Shown: piece after piece, positions 44,882 through 53,105 of the stretch | Position numbering within the stretch: position 1 is the first letter of the stretch | Layout: each line of letters begins with the position of its first letter | NCBI GenBank assembly: GCA_022509105.1 | Contig: JAFLTV010000009.1 | Span: forward strand, 1 to 62,764 | Direction: 5' to 3' | DNA: 62,764 nucleotides | DNA from: Muribaculaceae bacterium | Lineage (GTDB): Bacteria; Bacteroidota; Bacteroidia; Bacteroidales; Muribaculaceae | Made by a program: the position numbers and the translations under genes | Notes under the pieces: generated by a model | The model's input: only the letters and a program-made list of their open reading frames with translations | What the model was told of the DNA's origin: nothing | The model's database searches: none

Positions 44882-45889
44882 TTATTTTAAAACCATTTTC
44901 TTTCCGTTAACGATGTATATGCCCTTCAAAGATGTGAGGTCTTTAACATTGATTCTTACACCCTGGAGATTGTAAACCTTAAGTTCCGAATTATCATTTA
45001 CAAGACTTTCAATGCCTGTGCTTGCGCCATATTCAGCATCCGGATTGATAGTTACTGAAACATTGAAGAGGACAATCTTGCTGTCATAAAGGAAGCCGAT
45101 ATTGCAGGTGGCTTCAGCTTCTTCACAATCCGGGAAATTGCCGACTACAAATCCGTTTATATTTCCCGGATCGTCAACTTCGATAAACCAAGCTGCGGAT
45201 GCGCCCCAACCTGTCACTTGTCCTTCATAACCATACCAATAACCGGCATTAGCTGTCTGGCCCACGATTTCTCCATCTTCATCCATTGAAATAACCATTT
45301 CAAGAGTGAGAACATCACAACCTAAAGCCTCTTTCACTTCTTCTGCATTGAAAGGAAGAGCTGCCGTGGCATAATCTGCCAATGGTTTGTTTGAATATTC
45401 AAGACCAATTTCCTTAACCACTTTCACTTCGCCATAATCGAGGGCTTCCAGAGTAACCGTTACATTATAAAGAACAACATTTTCATTATAAGCAAATCCA
45501 ATATTACATTCTCCTGTGACGGGTGCCGTGTTCGGCATATTGCCTAATGCCCATGCGTTATCTTCATGATATTCAATAAACCATGCAGCTTCATCGCCCC
45601 AGTTGCAAACATGGCCTTCTGCATTAAACCAATAGCCGTTGTTACCGGTTTGTGGCAATGCCTGATTTTCTGAATCAAGAGACACAACTGCCGCCTCATC
45701 TATAGAGGAGCACCCAAGGAGGTTTGCAACTTCTGCAACATCAATAGCAAAAGAACTTGCCTCGTAAGAAGTGTTGAGAGTGTGAACACAATCAAGATCA
45801 ATTGTCTTGACTATATTAAGAGCATTTGCACTCATTGCAAAGCCACCGAACATGGCAGCCAAAGCCATAACTTTTGTAGAGTTTTTCAT
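44882..45889 (-). CDS. Secreted protein with two DUF4859-like modules and a sorting-like tail
   Basis: 335 residues. Signal peptide (KVMALAAMFGGFAMSANAL), no lipobox. Two modules centred on GYWFNAEGHVCNWGDEAAWF and GYWYGYEGQVTGWGASAAWF, then a C-terminal segment (LKVYNLQGVRINVK, GIYIVNGKKMVLK) that resembles type IX secretion sorting tails seen in Prevotella and relatives. No catalytic motif. It has its own HTCS-like promoter and is the most strongly placed binding protein of the locus. Role inferred: a released or surface-attached ligand-binding protein. Confidence 0.7.
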   Translation of the reverse strand: MKNSTKVMALAAMFGGFAMSANALNIVKTIDLDCVHTLNTSYEASSFAIDVAEVANLLGCSSIDEAAVVSLDSENQALPQTGNNGYWFNAEGHVCNWGDEAAWFIEYHEDNAWALGNMPNTAPVTGECNIGFAYNENVVLYNVTVTLEALDYGEVKVVKEIGLEYSNKPLADYATAALPFNAEEVKEALGCDVLTLEMVISMDEDGEIVGQTANAGYWYGYEGQVTGWGASAAWFIEVDDPGNINGFVVGNFPDCEEAEATCNIGFLYDSKIVLFNVSVTINPDAEYGASTGIESLVNDNSELKVYNLQGVRINVKDLTSLKGIYIVNGKKMVLK

Positions 45890-45932
45890 AGGCTGAAAAT
45901 GTTAGAAATGTTAATAATTTTGAAATGCACGG

Positions 45933-45999
45933 CAAAACTAATTTTTATAAAATTCAGTAAATGAAAAAATTTTCCAAGAAAAGTGAAAAATCGTCTAAT
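45933..45999 (-). promoter_or_regulatory. Promoter of the DUF4859 gene with HTCS-like repeats
   Basis: -7 box TAGTTTTG at 45933-45940 (minus strand). Seventeen bases upstream are two adjoining 21-bp units, 45958-45978 and 45979-45999. They match the GH127 repeat at about 15 and 13 of 21 positions; the distal one begins ATTAGACGATTTTT. Confidence 0.55.
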
Positions 46000-46018
46000 T
46001 TTATCAAAATGAGTGTAT

Positions 46019-46085
46019 TTTGTACAATTTTTAAATACCTTTAGATTCTTTTTTACTTTTAATTAGATTCTTTGTGATATCTTTG
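46019..46085 (+). promoter_or_regulatory. Promoter of GH97-GH43-GH127 with HTCS-like repeats
   Basis: -7 box TATCTTTG at 46078-46085. Seventeen bases upstream end two adjoining 21-bp units: 46019-46039 (begins TTTGTACAATTTT) and 46040-46060 (begins TTTAGA, ends TTACTTTT). The predicted transcript has a leader of about 90 bases before the ATG at 46182. Confidence 0.55.
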
Positions 46086-46181
46086 CAACAGTTATCGGAT
46101 TCTGATCTGACACATGAGCCCGACACCCCGAGAATAACCGGATATCCTAAGGATAAAAAGACAAAATACCCTCGACTAACC

Positions 46182-48170
46182 ATGAAAACTGACCGTTTCA
46201 TTAAGAGCTCCATTCTCTTCCTGATTCTGATAATTCCCTTTGCACTTTCCGCAAAGAGGGAATCAATTAATTCTCCAAACGGTAAAATCACTTTGAATGT
46301 CAATGATGAGAACGGACATCTCTCAATGTCTATTTATGATTCCGGGAAGGAACTGCTCTCGCCATCTCCTATAGGTCTCGTTTTTGATGCCGGTTCATCC
46401 TATAAAAGTGAAATCAAAAAAAGCAAGATTAAAAAAAATATTAGGGAAATGATAGAAGCCCCATTCCATCACACTCCTAAATATGAAACTATTTATAATG
46501 AGCTGCTTCTTGAGCTGAAAGGAAACATTCAAATAGAATTCAGGGTTTATGATGACGGCGTAGCCTACCGCTATTTGACTAAAAATAAAAAGGAAAGCAT
46601 AATAAATGATGAAATTTTTGAACTGAATTTGCCCGGAGATCCCATAGTTTACCTTTCTCACTCCACTAATCCCGAGAAACCGTTTGCTATGGCATTTCAA
46701 AATTTCTATAAGCCCACTCCTATTTCATCAGCCTCGCCTCTTCCTGCATTTTTACCTGCGACCGTCGACTATAACGACGGCCTAAAAATGACTATTCTTG
46801 AGAGCGATCTCGAATCATATCCCGGAATGTTTCTGCAGGCTGATTCCGTCTCTTCAAAATTGAAAGGTGTGTTTGCTAAATATCCTAAATCTTTTGACTA
46901 TTATCCCTGGCGCGTCCAGAAATTCGTTACATCCACAGAAGATTATATAGCAAAAACCAAAGGCGAGAAAACCTTTCCGTGGCGAATTTTTGCTATAACT
47001 GAGATTGACACTCAAATGCCTGTCAATAATCTTGTCTATAGTCTTGCTTCTCCATCGAGAATGGATGACATTTCATGGATAAGACCGGGAAAAGCAGCAT
47101 GGGAATGGTGGAATGACTGGGGACTTCGCAATGTGCCGTTTAAAGCCGGGATTAACAATGAAACTTATAAATACTTTATAGATTTTGCTGCTGACAATGG
47201 TTTGGATTATGTAGTGCTCGATGAAGGATGGTATGACCCGAAATCAGGCGATATGCTGACTACGATTCCGGAAATAGACCTTCCTATGCTTTCTGAGTAT
47301 GCACGTGAAAAAGGAGTGGGTCTCTGGTTATGGACCGTATTCAATGTTCTTGACTCACAACTCGAGGAAGCTTGCCGAAAATATTCCGAAATGGGGATAA
47401 GCGGTTTCAAGGTTGATTTCCTCGACCGCAACGACCAGGAAGCAGTGGAGATGACCTACAGAATAGCCGATGCCACGGCAAAACATAACCTTATGCTTGA
47501 TTTGCACGGGTTTTACACTCCGACAGGACTTAACCGCACTTATCCTAATATTGTGAATTATGAAAGTGTGTTTGGAATGGAGGAGATGAAATGGAGTGAT
47601 CCTTCTGTCGATATGCCCGAATATGATGTCACTTTCCCTTTCATCCGAATGATGGCCGGACCCGTAGACTTCACTCCGGGCGCTATGCTCAATCGGTCGA
47701 AATCCGATTGGAAAGCTGTCTATTCCACTCCAATGAGTCAGGGAACAAGAACGCATCAGATCGCTCATTATATCGTTCACGACACTCCTTTTTCAATGTT
47801 GGCAGATTCTCCTTCAAATTATTTGGAAAACAAGGATTGTCTCGACTTCATTGCCTCCATTCCTTCTGAATGGGATATGACTGATGTGATTGATGGAGTG
47901 ATGGGTGAATATATCGTTACACTAAGAAAAAAAGATGATGTTTGGTTTATAGGGGGTCAAACCGACTGGAATGACCGAGATTACGAGCTTGATTTTTCAT
48001 TTCTTCCTGGGGGTTCAAAATTTAAGGTTACGATTGTCATAGATGGGAAGAATGCAGACCGACAAGCTCAAGACCATGAATGGGAGACTTTTACCGCTGA
48101 TTCCGGCAGTAAGAAATCTATCCACATGGCACCCGGTGGAGGATTTGCAGTCAGGATTGACCCCCTTTAA
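46182..48170 (+). CDS. GH97 glycoside hydrolase, retaining type (alpha-galactosidase-like)
   Basis: 662 residues from MKTDRFIKSSILFLILIIPF, which gives a normal signal peptide; the upstream in-frame ATG at 46074 lies before the predicted transcription start and is rejected. Three-part GH97 layout. Asp412 in GFKVDFLDRND is the retaining-type nucleophile position, and WEWWNDWGLRN marks the start of the barrel. Known retaining GH97 enzymes are alpha-galactosidases or beta-L-arabinopyranosidases. First of a three-enzyme operon. Together with the GH97 at 8764 it gives the locus two enzymes for an alpha-linked galactose-like sugar. Confidence 0.85.
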   Translation: MKTDRFIKSSILFLILIIPFALSAKRESINSPNGKITLNVNDENGHLSMSIYDSGKELLSPSPIGLVFDAGSSYKSEIKKSKIKKNIREMIEAPFHHTPKYETIYNELLLELKGNIQIEFRVYDDGVAYRYLTKNKKESIINDEIFELNLPGDPIVYLSHSTNPEKPFAMAFQNFYKPTPISSASPLPAFLPATVDYNDGLKMTILESDLESYPGMFLQADSVSSKLKGVFAKYPKSFDYYPWRVQKFVTSTEDYIAKTKGEKTFPWRIFAITEIDTQMPVNNLVYSLASPSRMDDISWIRPGKAAWEWWNDWGLRNVPFKAGINNETYKYFIDFAADNGLDYVVLDEGWYDPKSGDMLTTIPEIDLPMLSEYAREKGVGLWLWTVFNVLDSQLEEACRKYSEMGISGFKVDFLDRNDQEAVEMTYRIADATAKHNLMLDLHGFYTPTGLNRTYPNIVNYESVFGMEEMKWSDPSVDMPEYDVTFPFIRMMAGPVDFTPGAMLNRSKSDWKAVYSTPMSQGTRTHQIAHYIVHDTPFSMLADSPSNYLENKDCLDFIASIPSEWDMTDVIDGVMGEYIVTLRKKDDVWFIGGQTDWNDRDYELDFSFLPGGSKFKVTIVIDGKNADRQAQDHEWETFTADSGSKKSIHMAPGGGFAVRIDPL

Positions 48171-48188
48171 TTTTTCCAAAAAAAGACA

Positions 48189-50603
48189 ATGAAAAATTTA
48201 ATCTGCGGATTTTTGTTACTCAGTGCCGCGTCCGCTTTTGCGGATGTGGCATATAATGCTCCGGGGGCATTGAATCCTTTTATCCCGGGATATTTTGCTG
48301 ATCCCACAATAAAGAAGTTTGGCGACACCTATTATGTTTATGCCACAACAGATGGCAGCGGAGCCGGTTTCGGCCCGGCACAGCTCTGGCAAAGCAAAGA
48401 TTTTGTCAATTGGACTCTCATGCCGATGAATTGGCCCGACAGCCATTGGATATGGGCTCCCGACGTGCTGCATAATCAGACAGATGATAAATATTATTAT
48501 GTTTATTGCCAGCCTTGTCAGATACATGTCGGCGTGAGTGAAACGCCAAGAGGTCCCTGGCAAAATATTTTGGGAGAGAGCGAGGCGGTATTGGTGCCCG
48601 ACAGATTTGTTACAAATGCGATAACCCTCGACGGCCAAACTTTTGTTGACGACGACGGCTCGATTTATATGTATTGGGGCACGTGGGGAATTTACGACGG
48701 TTTCGGTTGCGGAGCCGGTAAATTGACGCCCGACATGAAAAGCTTCACAGAAACGAGGCTTATTCCCAATACAGAGGCAACCGACTTCTTTGAAGCTCCC
48801 TTTGTATTCAAAAAAGACGGAACTTATTATTTCATGTATTCTTCCGGTTCTTGCCATGACCACACTTACCGAGTGCAGTATGCCACTTCCGACAAACCGC
48901 TCGGTCCTTATACATATCAAGGTTGTATCCTGGAAACTAATGACGTTGGCACTGTTCACGGTCCCGGCCACCACTCTCTTCTTCAGGAGGGCGATGATTG
49001 GTATATTGTTTATCATAGGCATGACAATCCTCATTCCAACCGCGGTTTTCATCGTCAGGTTTGTATCGACAAAATGGAATTCACTCCGGATGGAAAAATC
49101 AAGAAAGTGGTGCCCACTCATAAAGGAGTCAAAGGGCTGGGCAAGAACAGTATAAAAAGTAAAAATCTCGCTTTTGGGAAAAAAGTTAAAGCCTCATCAT
49201 ACTACGATGATGATTTCAAACCGGAATATGCCGTGGATGACAATAACGGCACTCTATGGCGCCCTGCCGGAATGGGTCTGGAATGGATTGAAATCGATCT
49301 GGGGAAAAAGGAAAGTATCAAGACTATCCTTACTCAATGGGAATATGGCACTCAGTTTTATCAATATTTGATAGAAACCTCTGAAGACGGGAAAAACTGG
49401 GAAGTTTTTGCCGATAAAAGAAAGAATCGTCTCGCAGGCAGCCCAATGGTTGATTTCGGAGATAAAAAAGCCCGTTATGTAAGAATCACTTCCACAGGAG
49501 GAGAAAAAGCGGGTTTTAACGGAGCCCTCTGGAATGTAAAAATATATGACTCAATAGAAAACCAATTTCCTCAGCAATGGCTCGGTTTGACCGGCAACGA
49601 CTGGAATGGCCTACAATGGGAAAACAATCAGGGTCAATTGGGAGGAAGTTTCAATCTTGTGGAAGGAAATGTGGCGACAACCCGTCAACAAGGCCACGAC
49701 GCTATTGTCCTCTCTCCCTTGACTACTCTTATATTTGAAAATCAAGCGATTGACAAATCAATTCCGTTTACGGCCACAGCCCTTGTTCTTCAAAATGGTG
49801 AATGGAGGCAGATGCTGTTGGATGAAATGGTAACTGACGGAAAAATCACGCTAAAAACCGGTGAAAATCCATTGACTTTGGCGGATCTAAGGTTTTACAA
49901 CTGGCCTTTGACAGAATTTGAAAAGGAATTTGATTCTGTAAGCAAGATAAGGAGAAATCCGGTGGCCTCCCGAGAGCTTCAGGGAAATCTGGTGAACATT
50001 AATTTTAATAAATTTGAAGTCGGCGACACGGTTCCTTTTATAGAAAATCAAGGTGCTGTCTACGGTTACTTCGAAACTATGGGTCGACCCGCTGTAGTCA
50101 GAGAGATAAACGGCAAAAAGGCTCTTGAATTCGATGGTAAGACTTCCTACAGATCAAGCTTCCCGCTGCCGGCAACTGTAAGAGACAATGCTCCCTACAC
50201 TCTTGAAGCCGTAATTTTGAACCCCGAAATAGACTTAAATGAATGTTATGTCGATTTCACTTCTTCTCACGACGAGCTAGAGAAAATAATGGGAGTGAAC
50301 GGCACGGAACCGCGTTGCGGAGTCATGAACCATTACGGCTGGTATGAAGATGCAGGATATCCCGATGTGAAAAATCTTGAAGGAGAATGGCAACATATCT
50401 ATGTTTGTTTCGACGGTCGCATAGAGCGTGTCTATATTAATGATAAATTAGTGAGTGAGAAAGATATACAACTCCTGGTTAAACCCGTTCAATACATAAC
50501 CTTGGGCCTTAATGCCGAACAGGAATGGCCTTTCACGGGATATATCCATTCACTGAAATTCTATGATGAATACCTTCCATATAATAACCAAACTACTCTA
50601 TAA
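48189..50603 (+). CDS. GH43 glycosidase with discoidin and LamG-like domains
   Basis: 804 residues with signal peptide. Five-bladed GH43 propeller (about 28-310): base Asp38 in YFADPTI, Asp148 or a nearby Asp as pKa modulator, acid Glu202 in DFFEAPFVF. F5/8-type discoidin domain (about 325-455, SYYDDDFKPEYAVDDNNG). C-terminal LamG-like domain (about 630-800). GH43 members include alpha-L-arabinofuranosidases and exo-beta-1,3-galactanases; I cannot choose the subfamily. In an extensin model it would remove the terminal alpha-1,3-arabinofuranose, as a GH43 enzyme does in B. longum. The stop is next to the start of the GH127 gene. Confidence 0.85.
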   Translation: MKNLICGFLLLSAASAFADVAYNAPGALNPFIPGYFADPTIKKFGDTYYVYATTDGSGAGFGPAQLWQSKDFVNWTLMPMNWPDSHWIWAPDVLHNQTDDKYYYVYCQPCQIHVGVSETPRGPWQNILGESEAVLVPDRFVTNAITLDGQTFVDDDGSIYMYWGTWGIYDGFGCGAGKLTPDMKSFTETRLIPNTEATDFFEAPFVFKKDGTYYFMYSSGSCHDHTYRVQYATSDKPLGPYTYQGCILETNDVGTVHGPGHHSLLQEGDDWYIVYHRHDNPHSNRGFHRQVCIDKMEFTPDGKIKKVVPTHKGVKGLGKNSIKSKNLAFGKKVKASSYYDDDFKPEYAVDDNNGTLWRPAGMGLEWIEIDLGKKESIKTILTQWEYGTQFYQYLIETSEDGKNWEVFADKRKNRLAGSPMVDFGDKKARYVRITSTGGEKAGFNGALWNVKIYDSIENQFPQQWLGLTGNDWNGLQWENNQGQLGGSFNLVEGNVATTRQQGHDAIVLSPLTTLIFENQAIDKSIPFTATALVLQNGEWRQMLLDEMVTDGKITLKTGENPLTLADLRFYNWPLTEFEKEFDSVSKIRRNPVASRELQGNLVNINFNKFEVGDTVPFIENQGAVYGYFETMGRPAVVREINGKKALEFDGKTSYRSSFPLPATVRDNAPYTLEAVILNPEIDLNECYVDFTSSHDELEKIMGVNGTEPRCGVMNHYGWYEDAGYPDVKNLEGEWQHIYVCFDGRIERVYINDKLVSEKDIQLLVKPVQYITLGLNAEQEWPFTGYIHSLKFYDEYLPYNNQTTL

Positions 50604-53009
50604 ATGAAAAAATTCATTGTCTCGGCTATGTTGGCATCGATGTTTATGCCAACTTTTGCTGAAAAGAAACTCACAAGCGGATATCCGATTAATCCGGTTC
50701 CGTTCACCTCAGTTAAGGTAACCGACAATTTCTGGGGACAACGCCTTAAGGCGAGTCGTGAAGTCACAATTCCTCTTGCATTCAGCAAATGTGAGGAAAC
50801 AGGCAGATATGAAAATTTCGTAAAGGCCGCACATCCCTCAGACACTATCACGGTGGGAGGACTCTCATTTGATGATACAGACGTCTATAAAACTATTGAA
50901 GGAGCCAGCTATCTTTTACAGACATATCCCGATCCGCGCCTTGAAGCTTATATTGATAGCGTTTTGGTGATTGTGGCCGCAGCTCAGGAGCCTGACGGCT
51001 ATCTCTATACTTCCAGAACGATGAATCCGAAACATCCTCATGAATGGGCCGGCTCGAAGCGTTGGGAAAGCGTGGAAGACCTCAGTCATGAATTCTATAA
51101 TCTTGGGCACATGATAGAGGGAGCCATAGCCCATTATCAAGCCACAGGAAAAAGAAACTTCCTGGATATAGCCATCAAATATGCTGATTGCGTATGCCGT
51201 GAAATCGGAGACAATCCTGGGCAGGTGCAACGCGTTCCCGGCCATCAGATTGCTGAAATGGCGCTTGCAAAATTATATTTAGTGACTGGAGACAAGAAAT
51301 ATCTTGACCAGGCTAAATATTTTCTCGATAAAAGAGGATACACATCTCGCACAGATGAATACAGTCAGGCACACAAACCTGTGATTGAGCAGGATGAAGC
51401 TGTAGGCCATGCTGTGAGAGCTGCCTATATGTATGCCGGAATGGCAGACGTAGCCGCACTCACCGGTGATTCAGCCTATATCAAAGCTATCGACCGCATC
51501 TGGGATAACATCGTAGGTAAAAAATATTACATCACAGGCGGCATCGGAGCAACAAGCAACGGCGAAGCCTTCGGAGAGAATTACGAATTACCCAATATGT
51601 CGGCTTATTGTGAAACTTGCGCCGCTATCGGTAATGTTTATGTCAACCATCGTTTGTTCCTCCTACACGGGGATTCAAAATATTACGATGTTCTGGAACG
51701 CACCCTCTATAACGGCCTTATTTCCGGTGTGGCTCTTGACGGTGGCAGTTTCTTCTATCCCAATCCTCTTGAAAGCATGGGCCAGCACCAGCGCCAGCCC
51801 TGGTTTGGTTGCGCTTGTTGCCCTTCAAACATAGCTCGCTTCATCCCTTCTCTCCCGGGTTATGTATATGCCGTGAAGGGAGACGACGTATATGTCAATC
51901 TCTATCTCTCCAACACAGCTGATCTGGATGTAAAAAATAAAGAAGTGGTTTTAAGCCAATCGTCAAACTATCCCTGGGATGGCAATATCAAAGTCACTGT
52001 TGATAAAAACAAGGCGGGTGAATTTGCATTGAAACTCAGAATTCCGGATTGGGTAAACAACAAACCGGTGCCAAGCGATCTTTACAGTTATTCAGATGGG
52101 AAAAGATTGGGTTACTCCGTAATGGTTAACGGAAAGCCTGCAGATGGAAAACTGACAGCCGACGGTTACTACACTATCGAACGCAAATGGAAGAAGGGCG
52201 ATGAAGTGAGCCTTCATCTTGACATGGAACCTCGAATTGTGAGGGCTAACAATAAGGTTGAAGCCGACAGAGGCCGTGTAGCTGTGGAAAGAGGTCCGAT
52301 CGTGTATTGCGCTGAATGGCCTGATAATAATTTCGATGTTCTCAGCATATTCGTAAACCAAAAACCTCAGTTTGAAGTATCTGATCATCCGGAATTGCTT
52401 GAAGGAATCGTTGAACTCACAACCGACGGACAGGTTTTAGGTTATGATGAAAAGGGCCGGCTTGTGGCAGACGATGTAAGATTGACCATGATTCCCTATT
52501 ATGCATGGAATCATAGAGGCAGCGGCAACATGGCAGTCTGGTTGCCTCAGGAATTGAGTGCTTCACGTCCCACAATGCAGCCTACACTGGCTTCAAAAAG
52601 CAAAGTGAAAGCCTCTAAACGTCTCCCCTCCCTTTCATCTCTCAACGACCGTCTTATTCCTAAGGATGAAAACGACCGTTCTGTGCCCTACACCCATTGG
52701 TGGCCCGAGCAGGGTTCCACTGAATGGATATCCTACGATCTTCCGGAGGCGGAAACTGTGCAAAGCGCAACTGTTTACTGGTATGACGACGGTCCTTGGG
52801 GCGGTTGCAGAGTGCCGAAATCCTGGAAAATATATTACAAAGATTCGGAAGGAAACTGGCAGCCTGTGAAAAATGCCGATAAATACGGAGTAGAGAAAGG
52901 TGTTGCCAACACCGTAAACTTTGATCCGGTGGTTACAGATGGCATGAAACTGGAAGTCATTCTTCCCGATGACAATTCAGCCGGCATTTTCGAATGGTCT
53001 CTGGATTAA
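50604..53009 (+). CDS. GH127-type beta-L-arabinofuranosidase (PF07944)
   Basis: 801 residues with signal peptide (MKKFIVSAMLASMFMPTFAE), no lipobox, so periplasmic. The family zinc-cysteine centre is present: Glu337 and Cys339 in AYCETCAA, Cys405 and Cys406 in FGCACCPSN; YELP nearby may carry the acid/base Glu. C-terminal discoidin-like domain (about 680-801). Paralogue of the lipoprotein at 42252-44705. Two copies in different compartments suggest sequential cutting, outer linkages at the surface and inner ones in the periplasm (inference). Starts directly after the GH43 stop and is followed by a strong terminator. Confidence 0.88.
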   Translation: MKKFIVSAMLASMFMPTFAEKKLTSGYPINPVPFTSVKVTDNFWGQRLKASREVTIPLAFSKCEETGRYENFVKAAHPSDTITVGGLSFDDTDVYKTIEGASYLLQTYPDPRLEAYIDSVLVIVAAAQEPDGYLYTSRTMNPKHPHEWAGSKRWESVEDLSHEFYNLGHMIEGAIAHYQATGKRNFLDIAIKYADCVCREIGDNPGQVQRVPGHQIAEMALAKLYLVTGDKKYLDQAKYFLDKRGYTSRTDEYSQAHKPVIEQDEAVGHAVRAAYMYAGMADVAALTGDSAYIKAIDRIWDNIVGKKYYITGGIGATSNGEAFGENYELPNMSAYCETCAAIGNVYVNHRLFLLHGDSKYYDVLERTLYNGLISGVALDGGSFFYPNPLESMGQHQRQPWFGCACCPSNIARFIPSLPGYVYAVKGDDVYVNLYLSNTADLDVKNKEVVLSQSSNYPWDGNIKVTVDKNKAGEFALKLRIPDWVNNKPVPSDLYSYSDGKRLGYSVMVNGKPADGKLTADGYYTIERKWKKGDEVSLHLDMEPRIVRANNKVEADRGRVAVERGPIVYCAEWPDNNFDVLSIFVNQKPQFEVSDHPELLEGIVELTTDGQVLGYDEKGRLVADDVRLTMIPYYAWNHRGSGNMAVWLPQELSASRPTMQPTLASKSKVKASKRLPSLSSLNDRLIPKDENDRSVPYTHWWPEQGSTEWISYDLPEAETVQSATVYWYDDGPWGGCRVPKSWKIYYKDSEGNWQPVKNADKYGVEKGVANTVNFDPVVTDGMKLEVILPDDNSAGIFEWSLD

Positions 53010-53018
53010 TAGGTTAAT

Positions 53019-53058
53019 ATTTTGGATAAAGGCCCGTTACCTTTATCCAAAATTTTTA
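53019..53058 (+). terminator. Rho-independent terminator after GH127
   Basis: Perfect 14-bp stem, ATTTTGGATAAAGG (53019-53032) with CCTTTATCCAAAAT (53040-53053), 7-base loop, then a T-run. Separates the glycosidase operon from transketolase. Confidence 0.93.
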
Positions 53059-53059
53059 T

Positions 53060-53067
53060 TAAATTTG
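53060..53067 (+). promoter_or_regulatory. -7 box for transketolase
   Basis: TAAATTTG matches TAnnTTTG, 38 bases before the ATG at 53106 and just after the preceding terminator. No HTCS-like repeats and no AraR-like palindrome were seen upstream. Confidence 0.5.
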
Positions 53068-53105
53068 ATTTTCAATAAAATATAAACATATTGACTGAAC
53101 TAAAT

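Noticed and set aside
46074..46181. Upstream start for the GH97 gene at 46074
   Set aside because: It falls on the predicted -7 box and would place 36 hydrophilic residues before the signal peptide.
48216..49121. 301-codon open frame on the minus strand
   Set aside because: Antisense shadow of the GH43 catalytic domain; no recognisable protein features.
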